A DNA stretch of 47,167 nt from an uncultured Flavobacteriales bacterium (GCA_937873385.1 CALMYC010000251.1:1-47167), one strand, 5' to 3'; positions 26,886 through 35,000 are shown, counted from the stretch's first letter. Numbers and translations are program-made. The notes: generated from the letters alone by a model not told the origin.

Positions 26886-28859
26886 TCACCGCGCCACTTT
26901 CACAACCTTCTGAACCACCACCGTGCCATCCAGCATATACGTACACAGGTAGGTGCCCGGTGCCAGTCGGCCCGTGTTCCATTGATAGCTGTATGCGCCC
27001 GGTTCCGCCATCTCCTCGCGCAGCGTGCCCAATGGCCGGCCATCCATGCTGGCCACTTGCAGCACCACCTTGCCCGCAACGGGCACGTAATACTCCAGCG
27101 TGGTGAGGTCGACCACTGGGTTGGGGACGATGAGCAGGCGTTGTTCCCGCAGTTCGCCTGTTGCCGGGTTGTCCTTCAGGCTACCATTGCCTTCCGCCGT
27201 CATGCCGGGATTGGAAGCACAGCATTGGGCCACTTGGGCCTGAAGGGCTGCAATCTCCTGCTGTTGGGCCTGGAAGCCCGCGATCAGCAAGGGGATGAAG
27301 CCCTGGTAGTTCATGGCTTTGAAAGCAAGCTCCGGCTCAATGATATTGCCCAATGAATCGACTTGGGCAGGCCTGATCACATCCTGCACCAATTCCGGAA
27401 AAACTGGTTCAACCTCTTGGGAAATCAATCCAAGCTGTGTACCACTGGGAAAGTGCAGGTATGGGTATCCCAATGTGTCAAAGATGTAGGACTTGGGGTG
27501 CAATTCCATCAGGCCCGCAACCACATCAGATGATGGGAGGTTCGCCAAATCCTGTTTCAAATTTCCATCCGAATAGCTCCAAGTTGAAGCACCTAGAAAA
27601 CCGCTTCCATCAAACCATGCAGCCCAGTCATTTCCGCCCGTAGCCCCCGAAGCTTTTCCGTACACGCCCACCGTGCGTTGTGCATTCGCATTTGCGGTGG
27701 CGACGCCCGCGACGCCAATGATATCAACGGCCATGGAGCCGGGTGCTCCGTTGCTGGCCAAACCCGATACGCCGTAAGTGTACTTGGCATTTGATCCAAA
27801 TCCACCGACCCCATAGAGCGCGGTACTTGAAAACTGGTTGCCGAGCGGTGTGCGTGCATGGCCTGCCACGCCCCATCCTCCAACGGTGGCTGAAAGAAGC
27901 GTTGAAACCGTCACGGCCCCGGAAAAAAGTGGGCTGGAACCATCGTACTCTACTTCAAGCTTGGCTTTTGGGAACTGGACCCCTACGCCCACGAAGTTGT
28001 CATAGTTCCATGGGCATGAACTTCCATCGTACACACTGGCTACATCATTGTTCGCCTGCAGCTTCCAGGTGCAATCCCCGAAGCCGCTGATGTTCTTCCA
28101 CTTCACCACGCCACGTTCGTTGGGGTCCGTGGAGGCATCCACGACCATCACTTTGTAGGGCTGGTCGGTTTCCGGATCATCGGGTAACTTCTGGATGCGC
28201 ACCCTTCCATCGCGCACGTGCAAACGTTCGGTGGGATCACCGCCGAAGGCATTGAAATCTCCTATGCCCACATTGATCTCTTTGTCATTCTTTGGAAACA
28301 GGCGCATGCCTTCCAAGCCTTCCATGGACCTTGCACCAGAAGTGGAGCCGTTAAAACCATTGGTGAAAATGAAGCGCATGCGGTCCGTTCCATAGTGTGA
28401 ACCTGCAGGATTGTCGCTCCATTGGATCACCATATCGGTATTGTCCAAAGAGGTGTACTTCTGGCCCAGGTATCCTTGGTCAGCATTTCCGGTCAAGGTA
28501 ATCCCGTTCTGCATCCACGGGCGGTACCCGTATGCCTGCATGTTGTCCGAGGTGTTCGCCGCTAAATGCAGGCTGCTGAACGGGCCCGGACCGGTGCTCC
28601 ACATGCTATTGTTAGGACAGAGTCCTACGGCACCGTCCTTTACCTGTGCGGCGAAGGAGCCGATGGTGTAGCTCTGGTTCGCATTGATCCGCAGGCGTTG
28701 CGTGGCGTTGGTGCGCAACATCAACGCATTGTTGTCTGTGGTGCCCACGTAGTGGACTGTCGGATTGGTACTTCCATTTCCAGGCAGTATCCATGGTGAT
28801 TGTGCATTTGCGCTGGAAGCCGCCAGGAGCGTTCCCATCCATATCAAAGTGCGTTTCAT
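26886..28859 (-). CDS. Secreted protein with S74 chaperone domain and T9SS type A sorting domain
   Basis: A 657-residue exported protein. Signal peptide (1-20, ending SSANAQ); a long repeat-poor beta-rich N-terminal part; an S74 intramolecular chaperone domain of the endosialidase type (about 425-545) beginning YSDGNLKQDL, with the Ser430/Lys435 pair used in self-cleavage; a short coiled coil (QAQQQEIAALQAQVAQ); and a C-terminal T9SS sorting domain (LLIVPNPVVD to the end). The upstream open frame to 28970 is excluded because MKRTLIWMG starts the signal peptide. In phage tail spikes S74 domains trim themselves after helping trimer folding; here the domain is followed by a sorting signal. It lies 32 bases after the next T9SS gene on the same strand. 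Confidence 0.8.
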   Translation of the reverse strand: MKRTLIWMGTLLAASSANAQSPWILPGNGSTNPTVHYVGTTDNNALMLRTNATQRLRINANQSYTIGSFAAQVKDGAVGLCPNNSMWSTGPGPFSSLHLAANTSDNMQAYGYRPWMQNGITLTGNADQGYLGQKYTSLDNTDMVIQWSDNPAGSHYGTDRMRFIFTNGFNGSTSGARSMEGLEGMRLFPKNDKEINVGIGDFNAFGGDPTERLHVRDGRVRIQKLPDDPETDQPYKVMVVDASTDPNERGVVKWKNISGFGDCTWKLQANNDVASVYDGSSCPWNYDNFVGVGVQFPKAKLEVEYDGSSPLFSGAVTVSTLLSATVGGWGVAGHARTPLGNQFSSTALYGVGGFGSNAKYTYGVSGLASNGAPGSMAVDIIGVAGVATANANAQRTVGVYGKASGATGGNDWAAWFDGSGFLGASTWSYSDGNLKQDLANLPSSDVVAGLMELHPKSYIFDTLGYPYLHFPSGTQLGLISQEVEPVFPELVQDVIRPAQVDSLGNIIEPELAFKAMNYQGFIPLLIAGFQAQQQEIAALQAQVAQCCASNPGMTAEGNGSLKDNPATGELREQRLLIVPNPVVDLTTLEYYVPVAGKVVLQVASMDGRPLGTLREEMAEPGAYSYQWNTGRLAPGTYLCTYMLDGTVVVQKVVKVAR

Positions 28860-28861
28860 TC

Positions 28862-28886
28862 GTTTCGGTGTATTGTCACCCGAAAC
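28862..28886. other. Small stem in the 32-base gap between the two T9SS cargo genes
   Basis: GTTTCGG (28862-28868) pairs with CCGAAAC (28880-28886) around an 11-base loop that can add one more TG/CA step. It could be a processing site or attenuator between the two cotranscribed genes. Confidence 0.4.
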
Positions 28887-28891
28887 ACTCC

Positions 28892-29833
28892 TCATTCCTT
28901 GATGAACTTGCCTTGCACGTATTGCCCGTCCGCGTAGGCGCGCATCAGGTACAGACCGGCAGGCAGCCAAGAAGGCACTACCACGGTACCATGCACAGGC
29001 ACAGTTTCATACCTCGCCACCACGCGCCCGACTACATCCTGGACCGTCAGTCCATGGAGCGGACCTAAGCCACTCCAGTGGATATTCCGGCCATCGTAAC
29101 CAAGCTGCCCGGCAGGACGGTGCTCCGCAATGCCAACTGTCATGTCTTCCAACTCAACACCGTCGATCAGGTAGTAGGCGGACGTATAGACCGAACCACT
29201 GATCTCCCCAATTTGCAAATCCCCATTGGGAATAAAAGATCCGATGGTCAGGTAGGCCTCGCCTCCCTGCGCCACGAGGCTATCTTCCAGCAGCCCCCAT
29301 CCATCGGCCTGGTCCAGCAATGGTTCACCAACGTAGGTGATTTGCGGCTGTTGATGGATCATGCCCCAGCCATCCAAGGCAATCGAGGTTTGGGTGAACA
29401 GCGCGCCCAACCGGTCCACGGCGTAACGAAACACCGAATAAGCCTGATAGCGAATGCGCAGCCGATAGGAATGACCGGCAACTAAAGGTACAACCAAGGG
29501 AACCGCACAGTAGTCTTTCAATGAATCACCGAAATTAAAGGCATAGAAGCCGGCAAAGCGGTTGCCATTGAAGGGGTCTCTGTACATATCAGGGTTGTTC
29601 GGATTTACAACGGGCAGGTAGGTGCCGCAATCTGAAAGGCTGTCTATGGTGTAGAGGTCAGGAGTGGCCGTATTAGGAGTGAACCATGGTGTTGCCAATT
29701 CCAAAGTATAGTTCCACGGTATACCCACGCATGAGGTGGGTTCCTCGAAATCTCCGTTGGGTACCAAGTTCTGTGCCGTCGCCATCCCGGCGAGGGCAAG
29801 GTTCATCAAGGAAAGAAGGAGTGCTTTGGGCAT
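28892..29833 (-). CDS. T9SS-exported protein with N-terminal carbohydrate-binding-like domain
   Basis: A 313-residue secreted protein. Signal peptide (1-21, ending MATAQ), then NLVPNGDFEEP, a start typical of carbohydrate-binding jelly-roll modules (CBM4/9-like), running to about residue 225 (YLIDGVELEDMTVGI), and a C-terminal T9SS type A domain ending WLPAGLYLMRAYADGQYVQGKFIKE-like. The frame is open to 30010, but MPKALLLSLMN (29833) is the obvious start. It is upstream of and cotranscribed with the S74/T9SS gene. No catalytic residues are recognised; substrate binding or surface adhesion is the likely role. The final Lys-Glu is typical of type A sorting domains. Confidence 0.8.
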   Translation of the reverse strand: MPKALLLSLMNLALAGMATAQNLVPNGDFEEPTSCVGIPWNYTLELATPWFTPNTATPDLYTIDSLSDCGTYLPVVNPNNPDMYRDPFNGNRFAGFYAFNFGDSLKDYCAVPLVVPLVAGHSYRLRIRYQAYSVFRYAVDRLGALFTQTSIALDGWGMIHQQPQITYVGEPLLDQADGWGLLEDSLVAQGGEAYLTIGSFIPNGDLQIGEISGSVYTSAYYLIDGVELEDMTVGIAEHRPAGQLGYDGRNIHWSGLGPLHGLTVQDVVGRVVARYETVPVHGTVVVPSWLPAGLYLMRAYADGQYVQGKFIKE

Positions 29834-29924
29834 GTTGTTCTTCTCCGTTCTTGTTTGCCGCACCATTGGCACGTGGAGGTGCGCCCTCCGCTTCCGGCCC
29901 GCTTGCGGCACCGGGTGCTCACCG

Positions 29925-29957
29925 CCCCGCCCGGCATGCAGCTTGTTCCGGGCGGGG
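29925..29957. repeat. 10-bp GC-rich inverted repeat
   Basis: CCCCGCCCGG (29925-29934) and CCGGGCGGGG (29948-29957) are perfect reverse complements around a 13-base loop, ending 4 bases before the TACCTTTG box. It could be an operator-like element for the downstream promoter or a terminator on the opposite strand. Confidence 0.6.
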
Positions 29958-29961
29958 TCGG

Positions 29962-29969
29962 TACCTTTG
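29962..29969 (+). promoter_or_regulatory. -7 box TACCTTTG of a candidate small RNA
   Basis: A perfect TAnnTTTG match with a TTG (29943-29945) 16 bases upstream as a possible -33 element. No protein gene starts within 300 bases downstream. The next strong element is a terminator hairpin about 50 bases on. Confidence 0.6.
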
Positions 29970-29973
29970 TTCA

Positions 29974-30053
29974 GCTTTTGTTCATCTGCTTTCGCGAGTT
30001 GGTGGGACATGAGCGACCAAGGCCCTCGGTGTTCGCAGCACCGGGGGCTTTAT
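29974..30053 (+). ncRNA. Candidate small RNA of about 80 nt
   Basis: Bounded by a perfect -7 box (29962-29969) and a 13-bp hairpin followed by CTTTATCGTT. Within it, TTGGT (29999-30003) and ACCAA (30016-30020) can pair into a second small stem; these last bases overlap the start of the terminator stem, so the two folds could compete. The only short open frame (from ATG 30009) runs past the terminator and is not convincing. No known RNA family is recognised; 5' and 3' ends are estimates. Confidence 0.4.
30019..30051 (+). terminator. Terminator-like hairpin
   Basis: AAGGCCCTCGGTG (30019-30031) pairs with CACCGGGGGCTTT (30039-30051) over 13 positions with two G-T wobbles, loop TTCGCAG, followed by ATCGTT. 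Well formed for a Bacteroidota terminator though the T-tract is short. Confidence 0.65.
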
Positions 30054-30100
30054 CGTTGGGGCAACACCATGTGGGGTTACCTTGTCGGCTTTGAAAAATT

Positions 30101-30134
30101 GTGGCCGGTGGCCGGTGGCCGGTGGCCGGTGGCG
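30101..30134. repeat. Tandem heptamer GTGGCCG, four copies plus a partial
   Basis: Four head-to-tail copies of GTGGCCG followed by GTGGCG, in non-coding DNA. Such short tandem arrays tend to vary in copy number. Confidence 0.9.
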
Positions 30135-30275
30135 CTACGCGCAAGCCAAGCAAGGGGGCTGAATGGAGTTGCGCGTTCATGGTGCAACGAATGTAATGAA
30201 ATTTATCTGGTTCGACCAAGCCTACCTGAACAATCTACGTCCCAATTTCACGCCCATCTGATTGACCAATTCAAG

Positions 30276-30866
30276 ATGTTCAACGTCCTCTCCATCTGCG
30301 GCAGCACACGGGCCGCTTCATCCAACCTGGACGTGATCCAGGCCATTGCCCGGCTGGCGCATGACCAGTTCGTCGTACACTTGTACAACGGACTTGAACA
30401 ACTGCCACAGTTCAATCCCGATCGGGACAACGAGGAAGCTCCTGCGGAAGTGGCCGATCTCCGCAAGCAGTTGCGCGCAGCGGACGGCGTGCTGATCTGC
30501 ACCCCGGAATATGCCCTGGGCGTGCCGGGCGCGTTGAAGAACGCGATCGACTGGGCGGTTTCCTCCATGGAATTCTCCAAGAAACCTGTGGCGTTAGTTA
30601 CCGCGTCACTCTCCGGTGAAAAGGCCCACCAGTCCTTGCTGGGCACCTTGCTGATCATCGAATCCCGGATGACGCGGGACAGCCAACTGCTGATCTCCGC
30701 CGTGCGCACCAAGGTGGGCCATAATGCAACGATCATGGATGCAGCCACAGGGGAAGGCATTGACAGGCTGATCACATCCTTGGTGGAAATGATGGGCGAT
30801 GCGGAGGACACCCAGCTTTCTTCACCCCGGTTGGTGAACAGGGGGGTGGGCAGCGCCGGCAATTGA
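30276..30866 (+). CDS. NADPH-dependent FMN reductase family protein
   Basis: A 196-residue flavodoxin-like protein of the FMN_red family (SsuE, chromate reductase, azoreductase relatives). N-terminal phosphate-binding loop ICGSTRAASSN (7-17). The second flavin loop is TPEYALGVPGALKNAIDW, a strong family signature. GEKAHQSLLGTL fits the third conserved segment. Start ATG 30276 gives the family length (about 180-195); the frame is open upstream to 29736 but that part is intergenic. The reduced substrate cannot be told from sequence. Followed after 69 bases by the guanine deaminase gene, which has its own promoter box. Confidence 0.87.
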   Translation: MFNVLSICGSTRAASSNLDVIQAIARLAHDQFVVHLYNGLEQLPQFNPDRDNEEAPAEVADLRKQLRAADGVLICTPEYALGVPGALKNAIDWAVSSMEFSKKPVALVTASLSGEKAHQSLLGTLLIIESRMTRDSQLLISAVRTKVGHNATIMDAATGEGIDRLITSLVEMMGDAEDTQLSSPRLVNRGVGSAGN

Positions 30867-30922
30867 GTAACAACCAGGGGTTCTTCATCACGCCTGTTGG
30901 AACGAAGGCAGAGGTGATCCGC

Positions 30923-30930
30923 TATCTTTC
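30923..30930 (+). promoter_or_regulatory. -7 box TATCTTTC, 5 bases before the guanine deaminase ATG
   Basis: TAnnTTTG with the last base changed, then CACCG and the ATG at 30936. A TTG at 30897-30899 lies 23 bases upstream, within the reported range for a -33 element. Implies a leaderless mRNA. Confidence 0.55.
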
Positions 30931-30935
30931 CACCG

Positions 30936-31412
30936 ATGAACGAGCAAGATGAAAAATTCCTGCGCGAAGCCATCGCCATGGCCCGTAACGGCATGGAGCG
31001 CGGTGATGGCGGCCCGTTCGGCTGCGTGATCGTGAAGGACGGCCAAGTGGTGGGCAGCGGCAACAACCGCGTTACGTCCACCAACGACCCCACGGCCCAC
31101 GCCGAGGTGGTGGCCATCCGCGATGCCTGTTCCAGGCTGGGCTCCTTCCAACTGGCCGGCTGCACCTTGTACACCAGTTGCGAACCTTGCCCCATGTGTT
31201 TGGGCGCGATCTACTGGGCGCGCCCGGACCGCATTGTGTACGCCGCCACGCGCATGGATGCCGCCGATGCGGGCTTTGATGACCAGCTGATCTACGACGA
31301 GCTGCCGTTGCCCCCGGACCAGCGGAAGTTCCGCATGGAGCAACTATTGGGCGATGAAGCCACGCAGGTGTTCAGGGCTTGGAAGGCGATGGCGGGAAAG
31401 GTGAGGTATTGA
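30936..31412 (+). CDS. guaD: Guanine deaminase (cytidine-deaminase fold)
   Basis: A 158-residue zinc hydrolase that turns guanine into xanthine. Zinc site: HAE (His55, Glu57 as proton shuttle) and PCPMC (Cys85, Cys88). The surrounding sequence TNDPTAHAEVVAIRDAC, TSCEPCPMCLGAIYWARP and DAADAGFDDQLIYDE closely resembles Bacillus GuaD rather than TadA, which lacks the AGFDD/IY segment. Length equals GuaD (156). Ends WKAMAGKVRY, matching the family's aromatic C-terminus that covers the active site. Followed by a repeat region and convergent tRNA-Gln. Confidence 0.9.
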   Translation: MNEQDEKFLREAIAMARNGMERGDGGPFGCVIVKDGQVVGSGNNRVTSTNDPTAHAEVVAIRDACSRLGSFQLAGCTLYTSCEPCPMCLGAIYWARPDRIVYAATRMDAADAGFDDQLIYDELPLPPDQRKFRMEQLLGDEATQVFRAWKAMAGKVRY

Positions 31413-31430
31413 GGCTTGTTCCCTGGTCCT

Positions 31431-31543
31431 CAGGGTCCCCACCAGCGGCCTTTGCCGCCACTGCTGGGAAACCGCTGAGGGAGCTTCGACCCCAGGGTCC
31501 CCAAACCGGCTTTCCGGCTGTCGATGGGAGACCGCTGAGGGAG
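31431..31543. repeat. Two direct repeats of about 52 bp
   Basis: Unit 1 (31431-31483) and unit 2 (31493-31543) both begin CAGGGTCCCC and end ACCGCTGAGGGAG, with an inverted GC-rich centre (GGCCTTTGCCGCC and CCGGCTTTCCGG) and a shared GGGA before the end. They follow the guaD stop codon by 18 bases. They look like a dispersed intergenic repeat family. Confidence 0.8.
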
Positions 31544-31553
31544 TATAAACAAC

Positions 31554-31581
31554 GGAAAACCCCGCTTTCGCGGGGTTTTCC
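31554..31581. terminator. Terminator copy 1 of the tRNA-Gln cassette array
   Basis: GGAAAACCCCGC (31554-31565) pairs with GCGGGGTTTTCC (31570-31581), 12 bp, loop TTTC. Symmetric, so usable from both strands: it can stop guaD transcription from the left and the tRNA array from the right. Confidence 0.9.
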
Positions 31582-31582
31582 G

Positions 31583-31678
31583 TTGGCCGACCAGGGCTTC
31601 CCTTCGCTGCGCTCGGGACAAGCTTCGCGCTGGTGCCTTCCGGCACCTGCAAGTGCTGCGCACTTGCAGGTCGGCCAA
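31583..31678 (-). repeat. tRNA-Gln-derived cassette 2 (aberrant tRNA-like unit, 96 nt)
   Basis: Read on the minus strand it opens with TTGGCCGACC (31678-31669) and closes with AGCCCTGGTCGGCCAA (31598-31583). The closing 16 bases equal the 3' end of the real tRNA-Gln, and the first eight equal its 5' acceptor strand. The ends form a perfect 10-bp stem. The middle does not hold an anticodon arm; instead it has a 12-bp hairpin (ACCTGCAAGTGC/GCACTTGCAGGT) and a GGTGCC/GGCACC stem. It is followed by terminator copy 1. Confidence 0.8.
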
Positions 31679-31680
31679 CA

Positions 31681-31704
31681 AAAAACCCCGCTTTCGCGGG
31701 GTTT
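31681..31704. terminator. Terminator copy 2 of the tRNA-Gln cassette array
   Basis: AAAACCCCGC (31681-31690) pairs with GCGGGGTTTT (31695-31704), loop TTTC, with extra A on the left and T on the right. Same sequence as copies 1 and 3. Confidence 0.9.
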
Positions 31705-31708
31705 TTCC

Positions 31709-31812
31709 GTTGGCCGACCAGGGCTTCCCTCGACGCGAGACGCGCTCGGGATAAACTTCCCGCCAGGTGCCTCACGGCACCTGCAAGTGCTGCGCACTTG
31801 CAGGTCGGCCAA
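31709..31812 (-). repeat. tRNA-Gln-derived cassette 1 (aberrant tRNA-like unit, 104 nt)
   Basis: Minus-strand unit with TTGGCCGACC at its 5' end (31812-31803) and AGCCCTGGTCGGCCAA at its 3' end (31724-31709). The 5' half (12-bp hairpin with GCA loop, then GGTGCC GTGA GGCACC) is almost the same as in cassette 2. The 3' half before AGCCCTGG differs (a CGCGTCTCGCG stretch replaces CGCAGCG). Followed by terminator copy 2. D-arm, anticodon arm and most of the T-arm of a true tRNA are absent. Confidence 0.8.
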
Positions 31813-31814
31813 CA

Positions 31815-31840
31815 AAAAACCCCGCTTTCGCGGGGTTTTT
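31815..31840. terminator. Terminator copy 3, directly after tRNA-Gln
   Basis: AAAAACCCCGC (31815-31825) pairs with GCGGGGTTTTT (31830-31840), loop TTTC, 11 bp. On the minus strand it lies 3 bases after the tRNA 3' end (CGG between), a normal place for a tRNA terminator. Confidence 0.92.
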
Positions 31841-31843
31841 CCG

Positions 31844-31917
31844 TTGGCCGACCAGGGCTCGAACCTGGACTCTTCTGAACCAAAATCAGACGTGTTGCCA
31901 GTTACACCATCGGCCAA
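31844..31917 (-). tRNA. tRNA-Gln (anticodon UUG)
   Basis: A 74-nt cloverleaf on the minus strand. Acceptor stem TTGGCCG (31917-31911) with CGGCCAA (31850-31844). Anticodon stem TCTGA/TCAGA with loop TTTTGGT, giving anticodon TTG (plus-strand bases 31881-31883 read CAA). T-arm CCAGG-TTCGAGC-CCTGG. CCA is not encoded (CGG follows). It reads toward the terminator array and two partial copies of its own ends. Confidence 0.95.
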
Positions 31918-32016
31918 TACCGCTTCAAAACCGGCCGAAGCCACCTTTGAAGCGCGGCAAATTTAGAAAGTTCCACAATACGGTGGCAGGAAAAGAGCGC
32001 AACATGCGACTTTAGG

Positions 32017-32024
32017 TACATTCG
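32017..32024 (+). promoter_or_regulatory. -7 box TACATTCG for the DUF2723 gene
   Basis: TAnnTTTG with one change, 25 bases before the ATG at 32050. The string TACATTCGCCGCC recurs at 6301 before ctaB. Confidence 0.5.
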
Positions 32025-32049
32025 CCGCCTACTGAAGCCAGCGACCTCC

Positions 32050-35000
32050 ATGAACTTCAAGAAGTTGAACAACCTCACCGGATGGGCCGTTTTTCTGGTG
32101 GCCGCCTACACCTACCTCTCCACCATTGAGCCCACGGCGAGCTTTTGGGACTGCGGGGAGTTCATCGCCACGGCCTTCAAACTGGAGGTGGGCCACCCGC
32201 CGGGGGCGCCCCTTTTCATGCTGCTGGCGCGTGTGGCCAGTGCCTTCGTTTCCACGGAGCACGTGCCCGTGGCCGTGAACGTGCTGAGCGCCCTGGCCAG
32301 TGCATTCACCATCCTTTTCCTCTTCTGGAGCATCACGCACATGGCGCTGCGGCTTGCCACCCGCAAGGGCGATGAGGAACTGGACGGCGGCAAGGTCATC
32401 GCCATCCTCGGAAGCGGCATCGTGGGCGCTTTGGCCTATACATGGAGCGATTCCTTCTGGTTCAGTGCCGTGGAGGGCGAGGTGTACGGCATGTCCTCCT
32501 TCTTCACGGCCATTGTGTTCTGGGCCATCCTGAAGTGGGAAAGCGAGGCCGACAAACCGCATAATACCCGCTGGCTGATCCTGATCGCTTACCTCATGGG
32601 CCTCAGCATCGGCGTCCACTTGCTGAACTTGCTCTGCATCCCGGCCATTGCCTTCGTGTACTACTTCAAGCGCTACGAGGTAACGCGCAAAGGCGTGATC
32701 TGGACCTTCATCATTTCCGCGGTGATCCTGGGCACCATCCAGGCCATCATCATTCCGGGCCTGGTGAAGATGGCCGGTTGGTTCGAACTGCTGTTCGTGA
32801 ACGATTTCGGGCTGCCGTTCAATGCAGGAACCTTGTTCTATACCGTGCTCATCATCGGCCTGATCGCATGGGGCCTGGTGTGGTCGCAGCGCAGGGGCAA
32901 GGTGCTGGTCAACACGGTGATCCTCGGCGTAAGCGTGATCCTGCTCGGTTACAGCACCTTCGCGATGATCACCGTGCGCAGCACGGCCAACCCCCCTATC
33001 GACGAGAACAACCCGGAAAATGTGTTCAACCTGCTGAGCTACCTGAACCGCGAGCAGTACGGCGACCGTCCGCTGCTGCTGGGCCAATTCTGGGACAGCC
33101 CCATGACCAGCGAGCGCGGGGACGGTTCACCCGTGTACACGGCCATTTGGAAGGTGATGAAGGGCAGCCGCACCGAGAAGGTGTTCTACGACGGCTGGAG
33201 CGCCGATCATTACGTGGCGGAGAACAAGGGCCTCACGGTGGACAATGAGTACGTGATCACCGACGCGCGCAAAGGCACCGAGCCGCAGTACGACCCGGCC
33301 ACCACCATGCTTTTTCCGCGCATGTACAGCAGCCAGCCGAACCACATTACCGCATACAAGCAGTGGAGCGACTTCAAGGGGCGGCCGGTACGCACCACGG
33401 ACCGGGACGGCAAGCCGCTGGTCGTGCAGGTGCCCACGCAGATGGAGAACATGCGCTTTTTCGTCAACTACCAGGTGAACTGGATGTACTGGCGCTACTT
33501 CCTGTGGAATTTCGCCGGCCGCCAGAACGACCTGCAAGGCAACGGCAACATCACCGATGGCAATTGGTACACCGGCATCAAGGCCATTGATGCCCAGCGC
33601 CTCGGCAACCAGGACCACCTGCCGCCAAGCATGACGGACAACAAGGGCATGAACAAGCTCTACCTGCTGCCCCTGATCCTCGGGTTGATTGGCCTGGTCT
33701 ACCAGTTGACCCGTGACGTGCGCAACTGGAGCGTGGTGATGCTGCTCTTCCTGTTCACCGGCATGGCCATCGTGGTGTACCTGAACCAGTATCCGTTCCA
33801 GCCACGCGAACGGGACTATGCCTACGTAGGTTCCTTTTACGCCTTCGCCTTCTGGATCGGGCTGGGTGTGTATGCCTTGTTTGATGCGGCCAGGTCCATC
33901 TCCCAAAAGGAACTGCTTTACGGGGTGGGCGGCACGCTGGGCCTGGGCGTGCTGAAATACCTCGTGGAGCTTGTATCCGGCGCGGACCATTCCATCTCCT
34001 ACTGCATCTTCCTCATCGGCATTGTGGGCGGTGCCGCGCTTGGGGTGATGTACCTGATGCGCAACTTGCGGAATGATCGCGCCAGTGCCGTGCTGGCCAC
34101 GCTGCTCGGCCTGGTGGTGCCCGTGGTGATGGTGCGTGCCGAATGGAACGACCACGACCGCAGCCACCGCTACCCGGCCCGCGACCTGGCCGCCGATTAC
34201 CTGAACAGTTGCGCACCGAACGCCATCCTCTTCACCAACGGCGACAACGACACATTCCCCTTGTGGTATGCGCAGGAAGTGGAAGGCATCCGCACCGATG
34301 TGCGCGTGGTGAACCTGAGCCTGCTGAACACGGACTGGTACATCGACCAGATGCGCCGCAAGGCATACGAGAGCGAGCCGGTGCCGTTCCACATGGATCC
34401 CTCCAAATACAGGCAAGGCACGCGCGACGTGGTGGCGCTGATCCCGAACGAGAAAGTGAAGGGTTTCCTGGACCTGAGGCGTGCCATGGAATTCGCCACG
34501 GACGACCGCAACCTGCAACAGATCTTCCAATTGGGCATGAAGGATGCCTACATTCCTTCGCAGAACTTCCGCGTACCGGCTGACAGCGCGTTCTGCTTCG
34601 GCCCGCAGGGCATGCTCAGTGCCAAGGACACCGCGCACTTCACCGGCGATATCCGCTGGTCCATCAAGAAACAGTACGTGCTGAAGAACCACTTCATGAT
34701 GATGGACCTGCTGGCCTACAACGACTGGAAGCGGCCCATCTACTTCGCGGTGACCACCGGCCCTGACAGCTACTTGAACCTGCAGGACTACTTCCGCCTG
34801 GAGGGCCTCACCTACCGACTGGTGCCCGTGGCGGAAAAATCGGCCAATCCGAACACCTACGGCAGTGTGGCCACGGATATCATGCTGGACAATGTGATGA
34901 ACAAGTTCAAGTGGGGCGGCATGGACTACCAGCCCGGGGTGTACCTGGATGAAAACGTGCTGCGCATGACCACCAACCTGCGCCTGCAGATCGCCACGCT

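Larger units (their letters stand above)
29834..30275. other. 442-base gene-free region with hairpins, promoter, candidate small RNA and tandem repeat
   Basis: Between the divergent T9SS cargo gene and the FMN reductase gene. It holds a 10-bp perfect stem (29925-29934 with 29948-29957), a perfect -7 box (29962-29969), a terminator-like hairpin (30019-30051), and a GTGGCCG tandem repeat (30101-30134). The rest (30135-30275) shows nothing convincing. No -7 box for the minus-strand cargo gene was found. Confidence 0.6.

Noticed and set aside
29736-30275. N-terminal extension of the FMN reductase gene
   Set aside because: The extended part crosses the promoter, terminator hairpin and tandem repeat; the family starts at MFNVLSICGSTR.
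31431-31840. CRISPR array
   Set aside because: Repeats are few, of different types and explained by terminators and tRNA ends; no regular spacers and no cas genes.
31583-31917. attL/attR of an integrated phage or island at tRNA-Gln
   Set aside because: The repeated tRNA 3' ends enclose only about 100 bases each and no integrase gene is in the window. An old footprint cannot be excluded, so it is kept only as one option in the findings.
31344-31966. Overlapping open frames on both strands across the repeat and tRNA region
   Set aside because: They run through terminators, repeats and the tRNA; the apparent protein is made of translated repeats.
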